Of a stretch of 64,000 bases of DNA, positions 18,314 to 26,969 are shown piece by piece. Each line of letters begins with the position of its first letter. Within the stretch, counting starts at the first letter, position 1. The stretch comes from G963663315 sp963665165 (GTDB taxonomy: Bacteria; Pseudomonadota; Gammaproteobacteria; Arenicellales; Poriferihabitantaceae), in NCBI GenBank assembly GCA_963665165.1, contig OY761989.1, positions 992,001 to 1,056,000 on the forward strand, in the 5' to 3' direction. Below the pieces are notes generated by a model. The model was not told the origin of the DNA. It saw only the letters and a list, made by a program, of their open reading frames with translations, and did no database searches. Made by a program: the position numbers and the translations under genes.

Positions 18314-19807
18314 ATGGACCTGCTGCTTTCCTCGATCCAGATTCTGGCGCGCTGGGAAGTTCTCGCCGCGCTCCTGATCGGTTCGATTGGCGGCGTCATC
18401 ATCGGCGCTATCCCGGGGGTCGGCGCTGCGGTGGCCATCGCCATTTTGCTGCCAGCGACATTTTCAATGGACCCGATTGTCGGGCTGACAGTCCTCCTGG
18501 GAATTTACGGTTCGTCGATGTATGGCGGCGCAATTCCGGCTATTCTGATCAATACCCCCGGCACCGCGGTCAATGCGCTGACCACCTACGATGGTCATCC
18601 AATAGCCAGGGACGGCAACCCGCGCCGGGCCTTGTCACTGGCCTATTCGGCCTCGTTTTTCGGCGGCGTTTTCTCGGTCATCTGCCTGATTCTGCTGTCA
18701 CAGGCGCTGGCGCTGGTGGCCCCCCATTTCGGCAGCCGCGAAATATTCCTGGCCGCGTTGCTTGGCATGATACTGGTGATACTGGCGCATCGGGGGCAGG
18801 TGTTTGCTGCCGGAATGCTGGCCTGTTTCGGGATTTTCCTGAATACGGTCGGACTCGAGCCGGTCAAATACACGCGCCGTTACACTTTCGATCAAACCTG
18901 GCTGGCCTCCGGAATCGACCTGATCGTTGTGGTATTGGGCCTGTTCGCGCTGTCACAGGCGTTTCTGCTACTGACCGAGCGCGACCGGAAGCCCAGGCCC
19001 GTATCGGTCAGCGGCGGCCTTTTCGAAGGGCTGAAGGAGTTGTTTTTTTTCAAGCGCATCGCGGCGGTGTCGTCCTCATTCGGGGTGATGATGGGCATGA
19101 TCCCCGGAGTCGGCGAATTTACCGCACAATTCATGTCCTATACGTATGCACAGAAAACCTCGAAGACACCTGAAAAATTCGGCAAGGGCTCCCCCGAAGG
19201 ACTGGTCGCGTCTGAAGCGGCCAACAACGCGGTGCCTGCCGCGGCCATGATTCCATTGCTGGCGCTTGGCATACCGGGTGAAGCGCTGACCGCCATGATG
19301 TTGTCGGTGTTTTATGTCCACAATGTGATCCCGGGGCCGCAATTGTTCGCCACAGGAATGGATTTCGTGCTTGCGCTTTACCTCGCATTGCTGTTGCTCA
19401 ATATCCTCATTCTCGTATTTCTGGTGTTTTCCACCAACGGCATATTAAAGGTCATTCGAATCCCGACCCGTTTTCTCGGGATGCTGATTCTGACGCTCGG
19501 ATTCGTCGGCGTCTATTCGCTGCGAAACTCGACCACGGATTGTGCGATTGCGGTCGTGTTCGGCATCTTCGGGTTGATTTTGAAACGCCTGCGCCTGCCG
19601 ATCGTGCCGATTATCCTGGGCATGGTGCTCGGCGGCATCATGGAGGTCAAGCTGCGCTCGGCGATGGCGCGGGTGAAATCACCGCTCGATTTCATCGACC
19701 GTCCGATCTCGGCGATTATTTTTGGATTGATCGTTCTGGTGATCGCGATTCATATCCGGGGTTATCTGCAGGGGCGAAAAAGTCCGCTGCCGGAGGGAGA
19801 GGGCTGA
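18314..19807 (+). CDS. Tripartite tricarboxylate transporter, large membrane subunit (TctA family)
   Basis: The 497-residue multi-spanning permease that moves the substrate, driven by an ion gradient. Family blocks are IGAIPGVGAAVAIAILLP (about 32-49), YGSSMYGGAIPAILINTPG (about 65-83) and, in the mirrored second half, MIPGVGEFTAQFMSY and LALGIPGEALTAMMLSV. Length is normal. It ends the C-B-A transporter operon and converges on the sulfatase with a 13-base gap. The last residues, RKSPLPEGEG, look like a short read-through into a repeat-type sequence rather than conserved protein. Confidence 0.93.
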   Translation: MDLLLSSIQILARWEVLAALLIGSIGGVIIGAIPGVGAAVAIAILLPATFSMDPIVGLTVLLGIYGSSMYGGAIPAILINTPGTAVNALTTYDGHPIARDGNPRRALSLAYSASFFGGVFSVICLILLSQALALVAPHFGSREIFLAALLGMILVILAHRGQVFAAGMLACFGIFLNTVGLEPVKYTRRYTFDQTWLASGIDLIVVVLGLFALSQAFLLLTERDRKPRPVSVSGGLFEGLKELFFFKRIAAVSSSFGVMMGMIPGVGEFTAQFMSYTYAQKTSKTPEKFGKGSPEGLVASEAANNAVPAAAMIPLLALGIPGEALTAMMLSVFYVHNVIPGPQLFATGMDFVLALYLALLLLNILILVFLVFSTNGILKVIRIPTRFLGMLILTLGFVGVYSLRNSTTDCAIAVVFGIFGLILKRLRLPIVPIILGMVLGGIMEVKLRSAMARVKSPLDFIDRPISAIIFGLIVLVIAIHIRGYLQGRKSPLPEGEG

Positions 19808-19820
19808 TCCGGTTCCGGTC

Positions 19821-21419
19821 TTACCACCGGCCGATAATGATTCCGAATTCCTCGTCCCGTTCCGGGCCTTGTCCGAGCATGTATTCATATTCGAGTCCGG
19901 TGCGGCGTTTGAGCGAATTACGCCAGGAAAGAAGCCGGTCTTTCATTCGCTCGCAAATCTTCCCCGATGCCTGGCCGCGTCCCAGATCGTCCAGTTCGTC
20001 GGGGTCGTTTTCCAGATCGAACAGTTGAGGTTCGAATTCGGGGTGCCAGATGTATTTCCAGCGGTTGTCCCTGATCATGATTGCGCGGCACTGGCAGGGT
20101 TCGAGGGCCAGCAGGGAACGCGGGCCCCGGTCCGAATAATCGATTTCGCTGACCGCAATGTCACGCCAGCTTTCAGGTGGTCGGCGGGAGTGAAGCATGG
20201 GCAGGAGGGAGTGGCCTTCGAGGCGCTCGCGACAGGGCGCGGCTCCGGCGAAATCCAGCAAGGTGGGCGCCAGGTCAACGGCTTCCACGAATTCACCGCG
20301 CTGCATGCCCCGGGTCGCGCCGGCCTCGCCGCGGGGATCAACCAGGATGAATGGAATTTTGGCCGAAACCTCGTGAAACAGGTCTTTCTCGCCCAGCCAG
20401 TGGTCCCCCAGGTAGTCGCCATGGTCGGCGGTAAAAACGATCAGCGTATTGTCCAGCAAACCTCTTGCGTCCATGAATTCGAATAACCGGCCCAGATGGT
20501 CGTCGATTTGCCTGACCAGTCCCATGTAGGCGGGAATCACGACTTCGCGCACGTCATCGCGCGCGTATGACAGGCTGTATTCCTGTTGCATGAACGCTTG
20601 AAAAACCGGGTGCGGATTGCGGCGTTCCGATTCGCTGCGAACCGCCGCCTTTACATCTTCGGGCCGGTAAATATTGTGGTAGGGGGCGGGCGCGATCACT
20701 GGCCAGTGAGGCTTGATGTAACTCAAGTGGAGACACCACGGCCGGTCCCCTGTCCGGTCGATGAAATCCATTGCCCTTTGCGTGGTAAATGCGGTTTCGG
20801 AATGTTCCTCGTTTATTGCCGCCGGGTATCCGGAACTGCGCAGTTTCCAGCCTGAGTGCAGGTTTCCATCCTCATCGAGGCCGCTGTTTGCGCAGCGGTC
20901 CCATGGGTTTTCAGCGTCATAACCCAGTGACCGCAGGTAGTTCGTATAACCATGGGATTCCGGAAGTATCGGATCCGGATACAGTCCTTCATGGGATTCC
21001 CAGGGTTCGAACCCGCCTGTTTGCGAGGCCCTGGCGTATTCGGAATTCATGTCGATTCCCAGGCTTTCCAATGCTGAGCGGTTTTTATAGCTGTGGGTTT
21101 TGCCTGCGACCGCAGTGCGATAGCCCAGTGGCCTGAGGTAGTCCGAAAGCATCTTCTCATCCACCTGCAACGCATCGTCGTTTCCCATTACGCCATGACT
21201 GGACATATACCGTCCAGAGTAGAAGCTGGCCCGTGAAGGCGCGCATATCGGGGCCTGGCAGTAAGCGTTGGTGAAGGTGACGCCGCGTTCGGCCAGGCGG
21301 TCTATGTTCGGGGTTTCAAGGGATTTGTGTCCATAGCAGGACAGATAGTCGAACCGCAGCTGGTCGCACATGATAAAGAGGATGTTTCCCGGTCCGGCGG
21401 ATAATGGCTGATTGTTCAT
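19821..21419 (-). CDS. Sulfatase (type I, cysteine-type)
   Basis: Hydrolyses sulfate esters. The product from the ATG at 21419 has 532 residues. It begins GNILFIMCDQLRFDYLSCYG, carrying the metal-binding Asp, and has the sulfatase signature CAPSR at 59-63, in which Cys59 would be converted to formylglycine. The later FTADHGDYLGDH block supplies further metal ligands. No signal peptide is evident, so it is probably cytoplasmic. No formylglycine-generating enzyme or anaerobic maturase is in the window. The open frame extends to 21470, but a promoter-like sequence ends near there, so 21419 is preferred. It converges with the Tct operon and may release sulfate from an imported substrate. Confidence 0.9.
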   Translation of the reverse strand: MNNQPLSAGPGNILFIMCDQLRFDYLSCYGHKSLETPNIDRLAERGVTFTNAYCQAPICAPSRASFYSGRYMSSHGVMGNDDALQVDEKMLSDYLRPLGYRTAVAGKTHSYKNRSALESLGIDMNSEYARASQTGGFEPWESHEGLYPDPILPESHGYTNYLRSLGYDAENPWDRCANSGLDEDGNLHSGWKLRSSGYPAAINEEHSETAFTTQRAMDFIDRTGDRPWCLHLSYIKPHWPVIAPAPYHNIYRPEDVKAAVRSESERRNPHPVFQAFMQQEYSLSYARDDVREVVIPAYMGLVRQIDDHLGRLFEFMDARGLLDNTLIVFTADHGDYLGDHWLGEKDLFHEVSAKIPFILVDPRGEAGATRGMQRGEFVEAVDLAPTLLDFAGAAPCRERLEGHSLLPMLHSRRPPESWRDIAVSEIDYSDRGPRSLLALEPCQCRAIMIRDNRWKYIWHPEFEPQLFDLENDPDELDDLGRGQASGKICERMKDRLLSWRNSLKRRTGLEYEYMLGQGPERDEEFGIIIGRW

Positions 21420-21482
21420 GTCATGCAGGTTTCCGGTCGCCTGTATCCCACCTGTTGTCTCCCGTTGCAAAATAAACCGGCA

Positions 21483-21513
21483 ATTATACTGGATTGCAGC
21501 TGTCCGGGATCAA
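21483..21513 (-). promoter_or_regulatory. Putative promoter of the sulfatase gene
   Basis: On the minus strand, TTGATC (21513-21508) and a perfect TATAAT (21488-21483) are separated by 19 bases. Transcription would start about 60 bases before the ATG at 21419. In the same 163-base gap, a plus-strand TATAAT at 21526-21531 without a clear -35 box could serve the small gene at 21583. Confidence 0.4.
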
Positions 21514-21582
21514 TGCCCGGCGGGTTATAATCCGGGTATGCCTCCTGATCAAAAGCGATTCCCGTTTACCCATCGGTGAAAC

Positions 21583-21807
21583 ATGATAGACATTGATATC
21601 CATGAGAAAGTCGAGGCCGGCGGCATCTACAATATTCCCGGCGGCGGATTTGTCGTTGAGCTTCGTTTCAAAAGTTCAAGTTACCTGTTCGATAAACAGG
21701 GGTTGCAGCACCGCATTGTCGAGAAGAGGAAAAGAGGGATCGACGCTTCCGTAGAAGAGGCGGCTTTGGCGCAGATCAATAATTTCGGCCCGATATTCGA
21801 GCTATGA
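21583..21807 (+). CDS. Small hypothetical protein, 74 residues
   Basis: Not recognised. The protein is soluble with no membrane segment or signal peptide. It has a glycine-rich turn (YNIPGGGFVVELRF) followed by a mixed-charge C-terminal half rich in Lys, Arg and Glu (HRIVEKRKRGIDASVEE) and ending NFGPIFEL. A GGTGA lies about five bases before the ATG, and a TATAAT box lies 50 bases upstream. It is 12 bases ahead of the phosphopantetheinyl transferase on the same strand, so co-transcription is likely. Coding status is supported by the position and ribosome site but not by family recognition. Confidence 0.5.
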   Translation: MIDIDIHEKVEAGGIYNIPGGGFVVELRFKSSSYLFDKQGLQHRIVEKRKRGIDASVEEAALAQINNFGPIFEL

Positions 21808-21819
21808 CCAGTCGCCGCA

Positions 21820-22623
21820 ATGTGGTGGCCGAACGGGCCCTTTGAATGGCGCAGCGCGGACCGGGCGCCGGAACTTGAGCCGGGCCAGATTCATTTATGG
21901 GTCGTGATGCCTGAAGCGATGCGGATGATGTTCGAGGAACCCCGCTATCGGCGGATGCTGAGCGAACGCGAGCGCTACCGGGCTTCGCGGATTGCCGACC
22001 CGGTAAAACAACGCCTGTATGTGGCCGGAAGAGCCGGATCCCGGGTATTGCTGGAATGCTATACCGGAGCGGGCCATACCGGACTCGAGTTTGTTTCCGG
22101 CCCGCGCGGAAAACCCGAACTTCGACGTTCTGCCTGTTACGGCGGCCTGAAATTCAATTATACCGTGTCGGCGGATCATGCCCTTTACGGGTTCGCCCGC
22201 AACCGGAATCTCGGTGTCGATATGGAGATATTTCCAAGATCCGTGGCCGCCGACCGGTTTTCCAGACGGATCCTGACCGCCCGGGAAATCCGGAGTTGGG
22301 GAGGCATTCCGGCCGATCAGGCCAACAACGCGATGCTCTGTTGCTGGACCCGAAAAGAGGCTTATGGAAAACTGTTGGGGGTCGGGATTCGATATGCGAT
22401 GAACCGGGTTACCCTGTTCAACCGTCTGGAGCGGGACCACTGGCATACCGGAGTTGCCGGATTGTTCGAAGGCGGGAGTCCGGTTCCCGGCGGGAGACTC
22501 TGTGGTATCCAGGTCGGGCTGCCGGTGGCGGGCGCTGCCGCGCTGATGTTTGACCGCGGCGCCGCGGAGCCCGAATTCAGGACCCTGACCCCATCCCGGT
22601 CGTTCTGGGACAGGCAGGACTGA
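21820..22623 (+). CDS. 4'-phosphopantetheinyl transferase (Sfp type)
   Basis: Attaches the phosphopantetheine arm of coenzyme A to carrier proteins. The 267-residue length fits the Sfp/Gsp group rather than the short AcpS group. Both defining motifs are present: GVDMEIF (132-138, metal-binding Asp134 and Glu136) and CWTRKEAYGKLLGVGI (175-190, Trp176, Lys179, Glu180). Upstream, LKFNYTVSADHALYGFA is the usual substrate block. No carrier-protein gene is next to it. The only type I synthase in the window is the polyketide synthase 22 kb away, whose ACP serine needs this modification, so functional partnership is a reasonable inference. Confidence 0.93.
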   Translation: MWWPNGPFEWRSADRAPELEPGQIHLWVVMPEAMRMMFEEPRYRRMLSERERYRASRIADPVKQRLYVAGRAGSRVLLECYTGAGHTGLEFVSGPRGKPELRRSACYGGLKFNYTVSADHALYGFARNRNLGVDMEIFPRSVAADRFSRRILTAREIRSWGGIPADQANNAMLCCWTRKEAYGKLLGVGIRYAMNRVTLFNRLERDHWHTGVAGLFEGGSPVPGGRLCGIQVGLPVAGAAALMFDRGAAEPEFRTLTPSRSFWDRQD

Positions 22624-22638
22624 AGCCGGTGGCATCGG

Positions 22639-23994
22639 GTGGGTGACACGAATACAACCAGCCACCGTTTGAGGCTGTATCCGCCCCATGCCGGGTTGTT
22701 GGCCGGGCTCGATGTGGCCGGTATCCTGGCGGCTTATTTTCTGGCTTACTGGTTGCGATTCGGTGAATGGGCATCGCCATTTTCCGGTTCGTTGTGGATA
22801 CTGGTGGTGGTTGCGATCCTGGCGCTGTATGTGATGGACATGTACCGGATGGATGACAGTCGGGATCCGGTCAGGTTCAGTGGCGACGCCCTGGCTGCCG
22901 CGTTTGTGATCGCCGCCGCCAGTGTATTTGTCGTCTACATTTTCGGGAAGGACCAGTATGAGCCGATTTTCGGCCGTGGCGTGCTGCTGGTCGCGCTGGT
23001 CCTGTTTGCGCTTTGGGCGGCGCTGTCCAGATGGTTGTTTGCGAAGTGGTACCAGCGCACATCGGGAGTCATTCACTGGCTGATGATCGGCAGTGAAGAA
23101 TCCGTTGCGCGTTTCAACCAGGATATACAGGAAATGGCGTTGCGTACCTCACCCTCCAGGCATGTGTCCCGGTTCGAGGCGGAAACCGGGATCGATCGGA
23201 TTGAATCCTGGATCAGGGACCACCCCGAGCGATCCTGCATCGTTCATAATGACCGATCCGCGGCGGAACTGCAACAAATCAACCAGCCGGAAAGGCCGGT
23301 GCCGATACTCAGCGTTACCCGATATTATGAGCAGTACTGGAAATTATTGCCGGTGGATCATTTTAAAGAGGAGATGCTGCATTCGAGCCGTCGCAACCTC
23401 ACGCATGACCGAACCGGATTCCGGGTCAAGCGCATAGTCGATTTCCTGATTGCCGTTGTCGCCCTGGCCGTCGTGTTTCCGCTGATGCTGGTGATCGGGG
23501 TGATGATCCGGCTGCATTCTCCCGGCAAGGTAATCTACCGGCAGCAGAGAGTCGGTTTGAATGGCAAGGTCTTCACTCTCTACAAATTCAGAACCATGTT
23601 CGAGGACGCGGAAAAGTCGGGCGTGCAGTGGTCGGATGTAGACGATCCGAGGATAACCCGGTTAGGGGGATTGTTGCGCGCTTCGCATATCGACGAATTG
23701 CCGCAGTTGTGGAATCTGATTCTGGGTAATATGAGCCTGATCGGTCCGCGTCCTGAACGACCGGAGTTCGTGTCCCTGTTGCAGCGGGAAATTCCCCACT
23801 ACCTGGTTCGTCACATCGTGCCGCCCGGAATAACCGGCTGGGCCCAGGTCAAATACCCGTATGGTTCGTCGGTTGAAGACGCCCGCCATAAACTGGAATA
23901 CGATCTGTACTATATCAAGAACCACACACTCAGGCTGGACATGACCATTGTCATCAAAACCTCTATGGCGATGTTGAAGAGGCTGGGCCGGTAG
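22639..23994 (+). CDS. Initiating sugar-phosphate transferase (WcaJ/WbaP-like polyprenyl glycosylphosphotransferase)
   Basis: Inner-membrane enzyme that loads the first sugar-1-phosphate onto undecaprenyl phosphate for polysaccharide synthesis. The 451 residues comprise four N-terminal membrane helices (about 17-135), a degenerate nucleotide-binding-like middle, a further membrane hairpin (VDFLIAVVALAVVFPLMLVI) and the C-terminal catalytic domain. That domain has KFRTMFEDAE, HIDELPQLWNLILGNMSLIG, GPRPERPEF and PGITGWAQV. The start is GTG at 22639, 15 bases after the transferase upstream. No other glycosyltransferase, Wzx or Wzy is in the window. Its 3' end overlaps the convergent topA gene by 32 bases. 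Confidence 0.93.
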   Translation: MGDTNTTSHRLRLYPPHAGLLAGLDVAGILAAYFLAYWLRFGEWASPFSGSLWILVVVAILALYVMDMYRMDDSRDPVRFSGDALAAAFVIAAASVFVVYIFGKDQYEPIFGRGVLLVALVLFALWAALSRWLFAKWYQRTSGVIHWLMIGSEESVARFNQDIQEMALRTSPSRHVSRFEAETGIDRIESWIRDHPERSCIVHNDRSAAELQQINQPERPVPILSVTRYYEQYWKLLPVDHFKEEMLHSSRRNLTHDRTGFRVKRIVDFLIAVVALAVVFPLMLVIGVMIRLHSPGKVIYRQQRVGLNGKVFTLYKFRTMFEDAEKSGVQWSDVDDPRITRLGGLLRASHIDELPQLWNLILGNMSLIGPRPERPEFVSLLQREIPHYLVRHIVPPGITGWAQVKYPYGSSVEDARHKLEYDLYYIKNHTLRLDMTIVIKTSMAMLKRLGR

Positions 23995-26413
23995 CCGGTA
24001 TTGATTTTACCCCGGGTTTCCCGGCGGTTTTTTTCCGGGTGGTCTTTTTGCGAACGGCTTTTTTCGCGGCCACCTTTTTTGAGGCGGTTTTTTTCCGGGT
24101 GGTTTTTTTCGCGCCGCCTTTCTTTTTTCTGGACGGCGGTTTCGCGTTTTTCAGCAGCTCAATACAGTCTTCCAGGCTGAGGGTATGCGGTTCGACCGTT
24201 TTCGGCACCCGCGCATTTTTATCTCCGTCCGTTACGTATGGCCCATAACGGCCATTCAGCACCTGTACATCGCGCTCTTCAAAATTCAGTATCAGACGTT
24301 TGGAGTCGGTTTCCTTTTTCTGTGCGACCAGGCTGAGGACGACATCCCGGGTCACCGTCCGGGGGTCATGCTCACCGAGGGAGACGAACTTGTCGCCATA
24401 TTTGGCATAAGGTCCGAACCGGCTGATCCCGACCATCAGTTGTTCACCTTCGGGTGATTCCCCCAATGATCTTGGCAGGTCGAACAGCGCCATGGCCTCC
24501 TCGAAGGTAATCGAATCCAGCCTTTGGCCGGTATGCAGACCGGCGAATACCGGTTTTTCCTCATCATCGCGGGTGCCGATCTGGGCATAGGCGCCGTATC
24601 TGCCCATGCGCACCGACAACGGCCTTCCGGACTTGGGGTCGGCGCCGAGTGTCCGGGCCTGGATGACATCATCACGGCTGACCGTTTTTTCTTTCTCTCT
24701 GACCTGTCTGGAAAAGTCGTCCCAGAATTTTCTCATCAGGGGAATCCGCTGTTTCTCTCCCCGCGATATTTCATCCAGTTCATCTTCCATTTTTGCGGTG
24801 AATTCATAATCGACGTACCGGGTGAAATGATTCGACAGGAATTGATTGACGATCTTGCCGATTTCAGTCGGTTCGAATCTGCGGTTTTCGAGCGTGGCGT
24901 ATTGCCGGTTTTGCAGCGTACTGATGATTGAAGCGTATGTGGAAGGGCGGCCAATGCCCCAGGCTTCGAGGGTTTTTACCAGCGATGCCTCGTTATACCG
25001 GGGTGGGGGTTCGGTGAAATGCTGTTGCGGACGCACTTTTACCAGATCGACCTCCATACCCTCGCGCAGGTCCGGTAAAAACGTTTCCCCTTCGTCCTTG
25101 TCGGCGCGGTCATCGTAGCCTTCAAGATAAACCGACATGAATCCCGGAATCCGTATGGTTGAACCCGAAGACCGGAAGACACCGGCATCACCGGCTGCCA
25201 GATCCACGGAAACGGTGTCGATCGTGGCATGGACCATCTGGCACGCGACCGTCCGTTTCCAGATCAGTTCATACAGCCTGATTTGATCCTGGGACAGCCG
25301 GGAGCGCAGTCGGGCGGGTGTTTGATTGACCGATACAGGCCGTATCGCCTCATGCGCCTCCTGGGCGTTTTTCGATTTGTTCCTGAACAGTCGGGGCTTT
25401 TCGGGAACTGCGGTAGCCCCGTATTCCCCGGCAATGAAATCCCGGATTTCGGTCACGGCCTGGCTGGACAGCGCAACGGAATCGGTTCGCATATAGGTAA
25501 TAAGTCCGGCCGAGCCCTTTCCGGATCCGATTCCTTCATACAGTTGCTGCGCAACCCGCATGGTTCGTTGTGTACTGAAACCCAGTTTTCTGGAGGCTTC
25601 CTGTTGCAGGGTTGAAGTGGTGAACGGTGGAGCCGGATTGCGTTTCCTTTGCCGTTTGGCGACTTTTGAAACCCGTAATTTGCCGTTGGCGGCCTGCCTG
25701 AGTGTGTTGGCGGCCTGATTTGCCGATGGTTCATCGGTAATGGAGAACTGCGTGAGCTTCCGGTTCTGGTAATGCGTCAGTTTGCCGAAGAATTTCTGGC
25801 CCGCGGTATCCATATCGGCCCCGATGGTCCAGTATTCCTGGCTCACGAATTTCTCGATTTCCGCCTCCCGTTCACAAATCATCCGCAGGGCAGGGCTTTG
25901 TACCCGGCCCGCGGACAATCCTCTGCGCACCTTTTTCCACAACAGGGGCGAGAGGTTGAAGCCGACCAGGTAATCCAGCGCGCGCCGGGCCTGCTGCGCC
26001 TCGATCAGGCTGGTGGAGATCTCCCTCGGATTGGCGACGGCTTTCTGAATGGCGGTTCTGGTGATCTCGTGAAATTCGACCCGGTAAACCGGTTTGTCTC
26101 CGATCGCCTTTCTTTGCTTGAGCAGTTCATACAGGTGCCACGATATCGCTTCGCCTTCACGGTCGGGGTCAGTCGCCAGATAAAGCGAATCGGCCTTCCG
26201 CATTTCCTTGACGATCAGGTTGACATGCGGCTTGTTGCGTTCGACGATTTCGTAATGCATCTCGAAATCATTGTCCGTATCGACCGCGCCCTCCCTGGGC
26301 AGGAGGTCACGGACATGACCGTAGGAAGCCAGCGCCTTGAAGTCGTTGCCCAGGTACCTGGACATCGAGCGCGCCTTGGCCGGGGATTCGACAATGATCA
26401 GGGGTTTGCCCAT
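23963..26413 (-). CDS. topA: DNA topoisomerase I with lysine-rich tail
   Basis: Type IA topoisomerase that relaxes negative supercoils. The 816-residue protein begins MGKPLIIVESPAKARSMSRY (Toprim domain; acidic triad block ATDPDREGEAI), and the catalytic tyrosine is Tyr307 in ITYMRTDSVAL. The C-terminal part has Toprim-C repeats (GRYGPYVTDGDKNARVPKT and GRYGAYAQIGTRDDE) and no cysteine zinc fingers, unlike E. coli. It ends in about 50 residues dominated by KK, KKT and RKK repeats. The start at 26413 fits the family; the frame extends 22 codons into smg. Gene order dprA-smg-topA is conserved in gammaproteobacteria. Confidence 0.97.
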   Translation of the reverse strand: MGKPLIIVESPAKARSMSRYLGNDFKALASYGHVRDLLPREGAVDTDNDFEMHYEIVERNKPHVNLIVKEMRKADSLYLATDPDREGEAISWHLYELLKQRKAIGDKPVYRVEFHEITRTAIQKAVANPREISTSLIEAQQARRALDYLVGFNLSPLLWKKVRRGLSAGRVQSPALRMICEREAEIEKFVSQEYWTIGADMDTAGQKFFGKLTHYQNRKLTQFSITDEPSANQAANTLRQAANGKLRVSKVAKRQRKRNPAPPFTTSTLQQEASRKLGFSTQRTMRVAQQLYEGIGSGKGSAGLITYMRTDSVALSSQAVTEIRDFIAGEYGATAVPEKPRLFRNKSKNAQEAHEAIRPVSVNQTPARLRSRLSQDQIRLYELIWKRTVACQMVHATIDTVSVDLAAGDAGVFRSSGSTIRIPGFMSVYLEGYDDRADKDEGETFLPDLREGMEVDLVKVRPQQHFTEPPPRYNEASLVKTLEAWGIGRPSTYASIISTLQNRQYATLENRRFEPTEIGKIVNQFLSNHFTRYVDYEFTAKMEDELDEISRGEKQRIPLMRKFWDDFSRQVREKEKTVSRDDVIQARTLGADPKSGRPLSVRMGRYGAYAQIGTRDDEEKPVFAGLHTGQRLDSITFEEAMALFDLPRSLGESPEGEQLMVGISRFGPYAKYGDKFVSLGEHDPRTVTRDVVLSLVAQKKETDSKRLILNFEERDVQVLNGRYGPYVTDGDKNARVPKTVEPHTLSLEDCIELLKNAKPPSRKKKGGAKKTTRKKTASKKVAAKKAVRKKTTRKKTAGKPGVKSIPATGPASSTSP

Positions 26414-26450
26414 ATCGAGTATTGTGTGCTTCTGTTGTTCGGACGGGTTC

Positions 26451-26933
26451 TTAGTGAGCGCACCCGTGCAGCCCTTCAAGGACCAGGGATTCGGTCAATT
26501 CGTAATCCCCCTCCCCTTCGGTACAGCAATTCAGGACCATCAGTGTGACCCATTTGACATGATCCGGTTCAATGTCCCTGTCATCCAGCGCCATCAGTTG
26601 ATCGATCACCATCTCCCTTGAAATCTTGTTGAGGACGCCGCATTGCTCCAGTTTCAGCAGCAGGCCCCTGGCATCGGTATCCAGTCGCGCCTGTTCCTTC
26701 ACGGAGTAGTGTCGAATCGATGTCTGATCGATGTCCAGCGGATCCGGCGGATTATTTTCACAAAGAAGCGCGAGATTTTCCAGCCAGTCGAAAGCCAGAT
26801 CAATCATGGTACGGTCGAACCCGGCCTGTTTCAACTCCAACTCCAGGGTTTCCTGGCTGAATTCGGCCTCATCCGCCCCGAACAGATCGTTTTCGAACAG
26901 GAAGATCAGAACATCCAGAACATTTTCTTTCAT
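26451..26933 (-). CDS. smg: Smg family protein (DUF494)
   Basis: A 160-residue acidic protein of the Smg family, named for its place between smf (dprA) and topA; its biochemical role is not established. Recognisable stretches are MKENVLDVLIFLFENDLF at the N-terminus, then DWLENLALLCENN and YSVKEQARLDTDARGLLLKL, and the closing EGEGDYELTESLVLEGLHG. It starts 36 bases after dprA and ends 37 bases before topA, so the three genes are probably one transcript. Confidence 0.92.
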   Translation of the reverse strand: MKENVLDVLIFLFENDLFGADEAEFSQETLELELKQAGFDRTMIDLAFDWLENLALLCENNPPDPLDIDQTSIRHYSVKEQARLDTDARGLLLKLEQCGVLNKISREMVIDQLMALDDRDIEPDHVKWVTLMVLNCCTEGEGDYELTESLVLEGLHGCAH

Positions 26934-26969
26934 TTTGCAGCGGCCCCGGCCGATTTTTACCGGTTGTTA

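Noticed and set aside
24000..24130. T-rich plus-strand stretch that looks like repeated terminators
   Set aside because: It is the reverse complement of the lysine-rich tail of topA, not a set of terminators.
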